From the NCBI GenBank assembly GCA_036924085.1, contig JAVGWX010000013.1:61100390-61164389 (forward strand): 64,000 bases of DNA, written 5' to 3'. The notes under the pieces were generated by a model. That model was not told where the DNA came from, did not search any database, and saw nothing but the letters and a program-made list of their open reading frames with translations. A program made the translations under genes and the position numbers. Below are positions 23,701 through 35,700 of the stretch, piece by piece. The stretch is from Ariolimax columbianus (lineage: Eukaryota; Mollusca; Gastropoda; Stylommatophora; Arionidae). The stretch's first letter is position 1; every line of letters starts with the position of its first letter.

Positions 23701-26700
23701 TTAATCTATAGAAAAAAATAGTAAAATATACGTTATTACACAGTTCAATACACTTAGGCTAGGCTAACCAGAGAGCAGGTTTATGAGGGCCCTCTTGTTG
23801 TTGCTAATGTTGCTCGAACTTGAGTTGGGTACTCATACTTTATTTGGTGGTGGGTTACAGGGGTTCTCTCAACATCCCAAGGTAAACCTGAGAAGCTGGA
23901 CCAGGGTCTTCCAGCTTGTAGCGAAATGTGAGGCTCATCACTGTAGGGATCACAGTACCAATCCCCACCTTGTTAACCAGACTTCCACGAAACAGCCTGT
24001 TTCCAGGGAGAACTGCTTGGAAGGGAGCTGAGGTCTTGATCAGTATGTTTCACCTGACCCTGACTAAAATAGTCTGATCAGTATGTTTCACCTGACCCTG
24101 ACTAACATAGTCTGATGTTTGTGCCTAACTAGATGTTAGTCTCCACTTCCCATGAGGGCCATTCATAACATAGTACCACAGAAGTCACCAATGGAATAGC
24201 ACATAAATGCTTTGTAACAGGCTTCCTGAAAGAAGGCTAACTGCGTGATCACATGCTCCGCTTAGAGTAAACAAGGAAAGACTAATGCATTACGTGATTA
24301 TCTTCTCACTTCGAAGGGTCCGGGTCAGGAGCAACATACTGACTAAGACCCCCACTTCACATCCGCACCATGCACCTTGAAATAGGCTGTGTTGCAGCAT
24401 CCTGGTCTACAAAGAAGAGATTGACACTGATCCCCACAGTCATTATCCTACTGAGACGCATAATATTGCACTATAGCAGGGAGAACCTGGGTCCACCTTC
24501 TTCAGTACGCCCCAGCATATAAGAAGAGCCGCATAAACCTGCTACCAGAAAAAGTTTATTAAGTGAAGAGCTCAGCTTTGTAAAGAACAAACAACCCACA
24601 TCAACTTCATTCTTCTTTGAAACCATGATTTACATTATTTGTTTTATTGGTAAAGAAAGTGTTCTGTTTGTTATAGATCATATCTATACCGGAACATCTG
24701 ATGGATGGGTCAACCATATTCATAAAGGTGGCATTCAGAAGATTGTTACATTTGGAAAAGAACCATGTGGTAAGTTTTTATATTTGCTTTGAGTACAACA
24801 ATAAACATGACTAACTGTGTACACTTAGCTTTGAGTACAACAATAGCAATGACTAACTGTGTACACTTAGCTTTGAGTACAACAATAGCAATGACTAACT
24901 GTGTACACTTAGCTTTGAGTACAACAACCACCATGACTGACTGTGTACACTTAGCTTTGAGTACAACAACAGCAATGACCAACTCTGTACACTTAGCTTT
25001 GAGTACAACAACCACCATGACTAACTGTGTACACTTAGCTTTGAGTACAACAACCACCATGACTGACTGTGTACACTTAGCTTTGAGTACAACAACCACC
25101 ATGACTGACTCTGTACACTTAGCTTTGAGTACAACAACAGCAGTGATTAACTCTGCACATGTAACTTTGAATATAACAACAACATTGACTGACTCTGTAC
25201 ACTTAGCTTTGACTACAACCACAAAAACCTCAAATACTTACATTTGAATGCTAACTCTCTAACCAGGGGGTTATGATAATGAAAACACCTGTGGAAGGCC
25301 TCTGGGAATGAGGATGGATAAGGATGGCTTCCTAATTGTGGCAGATGCTTATTACGGCTTGTTCAAGGTGAACGTGGTCACGAGTATGTCATGTTTTATT
25401 ACTCATTTGTATGTGAGTGTGTGTGTTTGTATTTTGTTCTCATACCTGGGGAAATTATTTACTTCTGTTATTTTCCCTTAATTTCTTTAGTACTCCGAAG
25501 ACCGACTGCCACAGCCAAACTTGACTGACTCAACGAAAAAAATGTAAAAAAAAATTTTTTTTGACCAAGTATAGAGACCCTACCAATAGCCATTTTTTTT
25601 TACTGCTGAATACGTAACGTGCATCTACACAGGTTTGTTGCCGGTAAAAGTATTGTATGTTAGATTACAAATGGATTTTGAACGATTTATTTTCTTATTT
25701 CGCTGATTGGAGCTGCCCGACTTTTTGGGGAAAGGGGAAGAAGGTTGTTGGGAAGGATCTTTATCTGGTAGATCTGTTTATTTTATTTGTTTAGATGTAA
25801 TAACCACGTTTGAATTGACAACTAACAGTTGTGTCGATATTGTAAACACAGTATCGATACGTTGTTGTGGTTTCCATGGATTTCTATCGGAGCGACTAGA
25901 CCTAGCCGGGAAAGTCCAAATATTTAAATTTTTTCTAAAAATTTCACATTCATCTTCTTGTATCTCAGGAACTTAAAAAGACACAATAAAAACAATAACA
26001 TTAACAACTTTATTCATTTATGTCTCTACACACAAGAAAGTCATATTTATTAACCAACAAACAGAACAGTTAACATTTTTGAAAGTAGAAAAATTGAAAG
26101 TTGCGAACAATTTTCAAACAAATTATGAAAGCGTGCTAAAGGTTTAACCTTAGGCACGCTACATAATTTTTGAAAAAAATTTGACCTAATTAATTTTCTT
26201 AATTAATTGCTGTGGTAGTCGTCTTTCAAAATTTGTAACTTTTATGTTTGTTTGTCAATAAATATGATTTTCTGGCGTGTAGATACACAATAGCATAACG
26301 AACATGTGGGTGTTATTGTTTTTGTTGTATGTTTGTTAGTTTTTGAGATTTAAAAAGATGAAGTTGAAAATTTCGGGAAAAATTTGGACTCGACCACTAG
26401 GCCTAGTCGCTTCGATAGAAAACCATGGAAACCACAACAACGTATCGATACTGTGTTTACAATATCGCCACAACTGTTAGTTTCAATTCAAACGTAGTTC
26501 TTTCATTTAAACAAACAAAATAAATAGATCTACGCGATAAAAATCTTTCTCAATAACCTACTTCCCCTTTCGCAAAAAGTCGGCTTGCTCCAAACGGCGT
26601 ATACAAAATTAAAACTGTTCAAAAGCCATTTGTAATCGAACACACGATACTTTAACCGGCAAAATATCGTGTATATATGGAGGGCGTAGTCAGCAGTAAA

Positions 26701-29700
26701 AAATGGCTGTCAGGAGTGACTCCGTTCAAAAAAAAAAATTTTTTTTCCGCACACCGTTTTTGCAGGCCGAGCTGGTTAGAAGGGATCGGACAAGGGCGTG
26801 CTAAAGGTTAATGCCCATCGAGAAGCGATGATGGCCACAACATGAGACAGTTTTGTCTTAATAATGTAATGTCCGCTGTTTTTGGATTCTAGTGAGGAAG
26901 AGTTTGCGCCGGTCGTCAGTCTCACTCTTATCCCGAGTTACCTTGGTTCAGTGGCAAGACTATTGGTCGAGACGACTGGAGGTAACTCGGGATGCAGGCA
27001 CTCTGGTCTTACTTCCTGTGAGACCAGGGGTAGCTTGAAACTTGCTCAACGATCACTCAACGTTTCCGTTCATCACTGTGAGAGGCGAGTGCCTTAACCT
27101 TTTGACTACAGTGACCCCCTTCATAGGCACTGGAATTTGATTGGTCGTGACATTAAAAGAGTGTCTGACACCATGAGGAGAATTGCAAGGGGAAGGACCC
27201 CAGAGGGCGGACAAAAGCGAGGCTGACCTAATTCAACTCGGCGAACTATATGAACTGGGTTATTGTATGAAAGATGGCTTCCGGGTGTGTGAAGTGGAGG
27301 TAGTTTGTTGCTGCCCTTAAAGACTCAACCAGGTTTGACTGTCACTGGTCACTCTGTCAATCACTGACCAAGGATCTAAGGAGTAGAGTGAGTTTGTTGC
27401 TTCCCTTAAAGACACCATCAGGTGTTATGGTACGAGACCACTTTGTCAGTCACTGACCAAGGATCTAAGGAGTGGAGGGAGTTTGTTGCTTCCCTTAAAG
27501 ACACCACCAGGTTTGAGTGTCACTGGCCACTCCGTCAGTCACTGACCAAGGATCTAAGGAGTGGAGGGAGTTTGTTGCTGCTGCTCTTAAAGTCACCAGC
27601 AGGCGTGATGGTCCCTGACCACTTTGTCAAGGATCTTAGACAAGAGCGGAATTTGTGCTCTGCCGATTATGGGATATATTTTCTTAGTACAAGTATGCTT
27701 TAGGCATGGTAATGAAGAAAAAACACATCATAAAAGGACAACCATAATAGCTGAAATTCAAACAGACAACATTTGTATAGGAAGGAGTCATTCAAAGCCA
27801 GTCGTTGCTCTCAGTGCATAGGCCATTGACAAGATCCCATCAGCCTACACGGTCCTGTGCTGGTCTTTCTGTCTCTCTCCGGGTGTAATCATTTAGTCTC
27901 AGTTGCTTCTCACATTCTCTTTTCAGTTTATTTTTGTTCCACCTCTCTTTCTTTTCCCCTGAGGATTCCACGTAAGAGCCTGTCTGGCTATGTTGAACGG
28001 GGCCTTCCATTGCATATGTCCTATCCAGTCCCATTTTTCTTCGCTTAGTTTGTTGTTCTAGTGGCTGTTGTTGACTCCTTTCCTATAGGTCTTTATTCCT
28101 CATGTCCTGCCACTTTATGTTCTTTATCCTTCGTAGGCATCTTTTGACAAGTGATTTCAGCCTTCGTTGTGTGACTTTGGTCGTTCTTCATATTTTAGAA
28201 ATGAGTGTTCAACACCTTCTTCTTTGTGCTGGTCTCTCCATTCTGTCCTCGTGGATCGTTTGATGAGTGTCTTTGCTTCTTTATAGCTCTGTGGATGGGG
28301 GAGTCTACGTGCCTCCACTTCCGGCTTTTGCAAGCTCATCTGCTTTCTCATTTCCAGGGATCTCATACTGGGCTGGAATCCACTGTAGGACTAAATCTGT
28401 CCTTTGAGACAACAATTCTATTTCACGTGAGAGTTTATCTCGTTTGAGGTTCGAGATGGCTTGGAGTACACTCCTGGAGTCTCATTATCCTTCGCTGGCA
28501 TCTTTTGACAAATGACTCAGTCTTTGTTGTATGACCTTGTTCATTTTCCATGTTTTGGGAATGAGTACTCACTATAATTATAATCAACCATTAACATGAA
28601 GACAGCAGATAAAGATAACAGAAACAGACCAAGGTGCACGCATAATGTTCATTCCAGTCTTCTTACTCTTAACTGTGATGAGCAGCAAAAATAGTGCCAT
28701 AACTGGCTGTGGGTCTACATTGCTCTGCTGTTCATTATGGATGCCGCCAGACTACGGATTTGTCTGGAATTCACACTATTTGACCACTTTACACTTGTGT
28801 TGACGGAAATGTGTTATTGTTTTCCATTTGGACGGGTTAATTCATTTGTTTTTTGTGTTTTCTTCCGTTTTAAATTATCCTTTAAATGGACATAGGCTAA
28901 ACGAATAGCACTACGCTTAAACCTGTGTCGTATTTCACGGTCTAGTTCACACAGCTGAAATTCTCAAGATTGGTGCCCTCCATCCTAGTCCTTTAAACAG
29001 TGTCAGTTTTGGTGTGTGAAATTTAGACACGACTATAATGAACTAGAACACAGCCCGGGAGAGATGCCCAACTCACACACCGAGTTATGTACGACCTCTT
29101 GCAGTTATGGGAAAAGCACAACACACAATGTTAGATGCCTACCCCCCATGTGGTCTTCATCACATGTGATGGACAGACATCATCACACTTAACTGTGCTA
29201 ACTCCTAGCTAATTATTTCAGGAAAGGGACCGCGAAATTACATCATCATGACAAAACGGTCTGATAATGTCACCATCATCGCTTGCGATGGGCATCTAAT
29301 TTTTGTTTACAAAATTTTCAGGAGACTATGATTCTCTATATTTGTCAACGACACCCGTCAATGGGAAAAAAGGGAAGTTTATCAATGACTTGGACATTGC
29401 TCCAGATGGGAAGATCTATTTCACAGACTCCAGTACCAAGTGGCACAGAAATCAACTGTTCTTGATTTTCATGGAGGGGATTAGTAATGGAAGGTAGGCT
29501 TATTTTATTGACACTTATTTATCTCTGTCCATCCTCAAACTTTTTTTGAGTATTCATTAAACCTTCTCAGTATGTTTTGTCTTCAACATGGTACACACAC
29601 ACTTTCACTATCTCTCTTTCTGTCCCTTTCTCTCTCTCTTTCTTTCTCTCACTCTCTCTCTGTCCATTTCTCCCTCAATCTCTCTTTCTCTGTCCCTTTC

Positions 29701-32700
29701 TTTCTCTCTCTCTCTCTGTCCATTTCTCCCTCAATCTCTCTTTCTCTGTCCATTTCTCAATCTCTCTGTCTCTTTCTTTCTCATGCTCTCTCTCTTTCTC
29801 TCTCTCTCTCTCTCTTTCTCTCTGTCCCTTTTTTTCTCTCTCTCTCTCTCTTTCTCTCTCTTTCCCAATCAATAAAAGGGACGTATGTTGCTTTGAATAT
29901 TTCTTCCACCGCTCTCTACCAAATATTAATTGGCCTCACATCTTCTTTTTCACTGTGGTGGTACTATAGATCAGACATGGACAACCTTCCTATTGTTTCA
30001 ATCGCAGTTGGTTTTCTTTATTTAGAATACCCTTCCACGGTATCAATACAATAAAGGGCAAAACATGGTCTATGTACATTGGTGAGTGGTCCGCCAGGGT
30101 CTTTGTCTGTGACAAGTACAAGAATAGCACCACTGTCCCACAGAGAGCATGTCGTAAGAGGCGACCAACTGTGTGACATGGCATAACACATGGCCATGGT
30201 TTGGTGGTTTGTTCAGAACAGTATAGCTGCGGGTCTACTTGTCTCTAGTGGTTGAGTCTATTTAGATGGACTCATAAGTTAACCCTCTGTGGCTCTTGTC
30301 CCAATGCAGCGGGGTAATAAGCTGCTCGGGCCTAGCCTGCTAAGAAGAAAATCCTCCTCCTGGTTACATCCAGCTCACACCAGAGCTGGGACCTGCACAG
30401 GGCATCCACCCCTGTAGAAGTACAGGCTGTCTTAGATTTTTAAAAATTTTACACCTGTCGCCCCAGTGCATCCAACTTTGGCATGCATTTTATGTAAGGG
30501 TCTGCATCCTCCTGCATTTTCTAAGGGTTTGCTTCCCAGGGGTTGGTTGGTTGGTTGCTAATGCACACAATGGGTTGGTAACCCATTTGTGCGCTCTGAA
30601 AAGGATGGAATTTGTGGCAGAATGTAGTAGCTTTCCTGACATCCTGAGCGTACTGATGAAGTGGACCGAGGTTCTCCAGGCGGTTGTGCAATGCTTGGCT
30701 TCATCTGCATGTCACTCACTACTACAGGGATCACATCAAACCTCACCTTGTTAGCCAGACTGTTGTCCTCAACAACAGCCCACTTCTAGGACAATCAATG
30801 AGGAGGTCAGGTGAAGGCCTTGGCCATTATATTTCTTCTGGCCCTGGCTAACATTGTTTGATCAGTGTGTTTTGCCTGACCAGACGTTAGCCTCATCGTA
30901 CCGCTTCCCAGGCTGGTGATTGGGGAGCGAACCCGACACCTTCGGATTGTGAGCTATGTCACTTATCCACTAACCCACACATTTGACAATTAACCCTTTG
31001 AACCCTGGCTACCCAGTCCATAAAACCCTATTCCCCTGTGCTCCTGAGAAAATAAGCACAAGAGAGACACGCGAGTAAGGTTAGTTACTCTAACAAAACA
31101 ATGTGCTCTGCTTTCATTATTTTATCTCAAATTGACTGACCTGATCATCTCCAATGTTGTTATCCCATAGCTGCTGAGCAAGCCTGCTCTTGGCAGCCCA
31201 ATGCCATTCTAATATATATACAGGTCTTCTTCAGTTGTGTCACTGCTCCGTTCAGTGTGTTGGTAATTGTTGGCAGTGCTTGTAAGAATCTTTTCCTCAT
31301 GTCCGCAAGCACCTTGAACTCAATGAGTAGGTGTCAAACTGTTTCATCAGGATGAGAACAATGTCTGCACAAGGGCAGGTGCTGGGGATTGATACGGTTC
31401 AGGTGGCTATTGACTCTGGTATGCCCTGTTCAGAACTGAAAGATGAGACTTTGATCTCTTCTATGTAGTTTATTTATGTCATCGTTACTTTTTGGCTGTG
31501 ACACTTCGCTAAATACACTGCGACCTGCTGTTCCCGTCGCTCACCTGTTCATCCAGATTTCCAGAGTATTATTAATAATAATTTGTTTTACTGTGTGGTT
31601 ACTGCAGGGTCTATCCAATTGTTGTTTCGAGGCCAATGTTCAAAATCTCCAGTGGTCCCACTTCTTTGTGATACCAGCAGATTGTGGAATATATTTATTG
31701 AAGACCATCCTGTAACAAATTGACTTGAAACATTTGGTGGGGAGGGGAACTGTTTCAAAAAGTTTAAACTTCCAAATTGTATCTTATTTGTTCCTTTGCT
31801 AGGTAGCCCAGTGGTTTCTCATCCGAGTGATCATGGATCAGTCCTCAGTTGGTGCAGGATTTTTCCGATCGCAAAACAGCTCTATGGCTTGACCCAGACT
31901 AAAAAATTGATTACCAGAATAATCTGGGAAAGTAAAGGCAGCCAAATCTTTTGTCACTAATTATTTGTAACTTGGTCTATTTTTACACCACTAATAAATT
32001 AATTTGTAACATTTGAAGACTGCTGATGTACGATCCAGCGACAGAAAGTACTTCAGAACTGCTTGGTGGGTTGCTGTTTGCAAATGGAGTGCAGCTAACT
32101 AAAGATAAGAGTGCTGTCCTTATTGCGGAAACGGGCAGAGGAAGAATATTAAAGTAAGTGCAAGGATGTTTGGGCATATGGTAAGCATGACTGACAATAG
32201 ATGGACATGTGGTATGCTTGGTGACAACAGATGGACATGTGGTATGCATGGTGACAATAGATGGACATGTGGTATGCATGGTGACAATAGATGGACATGT
32301 GGTATGCATGGTGACAATAGATGGACATGTGGTATGCATGGTGACAACAGATGGACATGTGGTATGCATGGTGACAACAGATGGACATGTGGTATGCATG
32401 GTGACAATAGATGGACATGTGGTATGCTTGGTGACAATAGATGGACATGTGGTATGCATGGTGACAACAGATGGACATGTGGTATGCATGGTGACAACAG
32501 ATGGACATGTGGTATGCATGGTGACAATAGATGGACATGTGGTATGCATGGTGACAATAGATGGACATGTGGTATGCATGGTGACAATAGGTGGACATGT
32601 GGTATTCATGTCTGACAATATATGGACATTTGGTATGCATGACTGACAGTAGATGGACATTTAGTTTGCATGCCTGACAATAAATGGACATTTGGTATGC

Positions 32701-35700
32701 ATGCCTAACAATAGATGGACATGTGGTATGCATGCCTGACAATAGATGGACATGTGGTATGCATGGTGACAATAGATGGACATGTGGTATGCATGACTGA
32801 CAATATATGGACATTTGGTATGCATGCCTGACAGTAGATGGACATTTAGTTTGCATGCCTGACAATAAATGGACATTTGGTATGCATGCCTAACAATAGA
32901 TGGACATGTGGTATGCATGCCTGACAATAGATGGACATGTGGTATGCATGGTGACAATAGATGGACATGTGGTATGCATGACTGACAATATATGGACATT
33001 TGGTATGCATGCCTGACAGTAGATGGACATTTAGTTTGCATGCCTGACAATAAATGGACATTTGGTATGCATGCCTAACAATAGATGGACATGTGGTATG
33101 CATGCCTCACAATAGATGGACATGTGGTATGCATGGTGACAATAGATGGACATGTGGTATGCATGGTGACAATAGATGGACATGTGGTATGCATGCTTGA
33201 CAATATATGGACATTTGATACGCATGCCTAACAATAGATGGACATGTAGAACAATGTTTTGGTGCCTTTATACTTGTACGCATACATGAGGCCGCCCACC
33301 TGTGCGATGGTCGGATGGACTGACCAAATATCTAGGTCCACTTTGGTACAGCGTTGCAAAAGCAAACGATTATAACACATAGAATATTGGAATATTGTTG
33401 GCTTCCTCGCATACAGCGTACTTGCCAGACTGACGCCAAGGAAAATGTGATGTGAGAGAATGAACATACATCGTTATCCTGCTTAGAGCAAAGCCCAATT
33501 CTCCATCTCATTGGCTGATGATTGTGCGGACAACAAAATGGCATTTGTTATGTCCATCTATTGCCAGACATACATGCCATATGCCTGGCCCATCTGTATT
33601 TCCTTAACCTTTACGACAGAACGTTGACTCTGATCAATTGACGTCATGAAAATCGAGACGCGCAGGTCGAGTCTGTCCGACTTATGCTGCTGTTGCATAG
33701 CGGCAGCCGTTCTTAAAAACGATTGGCTATGTAGTAATAGTCTGAATAATACTGTTCTTTAATTGTAAAGAGTTCCTACTTCCGTAATGTACGGTTAGAT
33801 ACCAACAATGGATATCGTTGAATTAATTTTAGGCATTTAGAAAGGATTTCTCATGTTTTTTTGATTGGATTTAAAGATTCACAGATTGTTGAGAATGGGG
33901 GAATCAAGTTTCTGCAACTTATTTTTCTGAGGTAAATCTATTTAGATTGCTTATGTAGATACAATAATAACGTTTATAGTCGAAGTGGCAGACATAGCCA
34001 GTACGGCAAATATCGGTATTCCGTTGTCGGCGGTTTAAAGTGACGTGCTGAAAAATTATTCAGGGGCGAGGGGACTTCCGTACTTTTATTATTCAGAGCG
34101 GTAAATGAATTATTTCTGCCCGCAGATTGTGTCAGCTGTTTGGTGTTGAGTATAGTGAACACTCGTTAGGTTTTCATTCACCACGAAATGACGAAAAGAA
34201 TTGAGCAGAGATGTTGCATCAAATTTTTTCAGCAACCCCAACTTTCTGAACATTGTGATCACTGCTGATGAGTCATAGGTTTAAGGGTACAACTCGAAAA
34301 CCAAGCTGCAGTCGCCACAGTGGAGGCATTCGTCATCCTCGAGGACGAAAAAAGCGAGGCAGGTGCGCAGCAATTTCAAAGACACGTAAACCGTTTCCTT
34401 TGACTCCCGTGGGGTTGTGTATCACAAGTACGCACCACAAAGTCAAAATATTACCAAAGAGTACTACCTGGAGGTGATCCGTCACCTTCTAGGTGCTGTT
34501 CGATGCAAACGACCAGACCTGGGGACAACGGGAACTTGGCAGCTCCATCATGGCAACACACCTGCCTATTCTTCGCATCTGATTCAGATTTTCTTGGCAA
34601 ACACAACCTTCCTCTGGTTCGTCAGGCTCCCTATTCTCTCGATATGTCTCCTTGCAATTTTTGGCTGTTCCCTAAGCTGAAAATTCAGCTGAAAGGGACC
34701 CGATTTGTGTCACGAGAAGACAATATGTGGAATACGACGACCCAGCTGTACTCCATTCCCAAAAAGGTCCTTCTGAAATGTTTCCTACAATGGCAGGACC
34801 ACTGGGAGAAGTGTGCGGAGTCCCAAGGAGAGTACTTTGAATAGGATAAGGGTTTCAAACCTCCAGGTGAGTAATTGTAATTTTCCGACTCAAAGGTTAG
34901 ATGCTTTTTCGAACACACCCATGATAAGCATAGTGATAGAGCACTCACTATTCATGACAAGAGTATGGGGTTGAACTCCCGTTGCTACGTGCTTTTTAAA
35001 TGGGTACTAGTTTCCTGTTAGGGAAGAAAAGGCAGCAAGGAAGGAAACTGGCCACCCTAACTAATAAGCAACAAGCTGTGGCCTTGTACAATAAAGTATC
35101 TAACACTTCATCCCTGACAGTAGTGTCTACTATGTAGCTACTGTTATATTTGATGTGTTTGTGGGGGTATCTTTCCACTGCCTTGTGGAAACCATGGAGA
35201 GGGTAGGGCTACGGGAGTAAACCCAGACAGGAAATCTGGAGTGGTAGCACCTTAGGGGGATGGTTTCAAAATTGCAAACTTATTCCGGCAGCTCCTGCAG
35301 CTGAGTTGGTGCAAAATTGTCATGCTTTGCATTCCTTTGGATTACACCAGCGAGGCCGAGAGGGGGATCCTGCAGTTTGAGCAGCCCAGGGTCTCCATAT
35401 TCAGCGCCCAGAGAGGCTACTCACAGGGTGCCACGCGCATGGTCTGCAAAGACTGAGATGCCCGGGGTGGGGGGGGGGGGGGGAGGGTCTAAGGAGAGCA
35501 TTAAGCAGTAACTGTACCCCGTTAAGCATGTTGTAAGAGGTGATTTGCCCTTTCCCCGTCTTAAATATCTCTCTTAGAGACTATAATCTGAAACACCAAC
35601 ATCCGCGACCAAACTGTGTTCTGGCATGTCGCTAACTCTGTATCAATACGAAAGTACAGATAGGTCAGTCATGGGGTTTGCATGACTGACGATAGATGGA

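Noticed and set aside
24746..25247. About 150-codon open frames over the 42-bp repeat as genes
   Set aside because: Lies between APMAP exons 4 and 5 with clear splice sites; period is a multiple of three; both strands are open.
29572..30054. Leu/Ser-rich proteins over the CT tract
   Set aside because: Pure microsatellite translation (LSLSLS in every frame).
31983..33234. Cys/His-rich open frames over the 30-bp repeat as zinc-finger proteins
   Set aside because: The CxxC/H spacing is created by the repeat and is open in several frames and both strands.
32170..33245. CRISPR array
   Set aside because: The units are contiguous with no unique spacers, and the DNA is eukaryotic. The same applies to the arrays at 4149, 24788 and 57883.
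34185..34845. Functional or domesticated mariner transposase
   Set aside because: Several frameshifts and loss of the second catalytic Asp (HGN instead of HDN).
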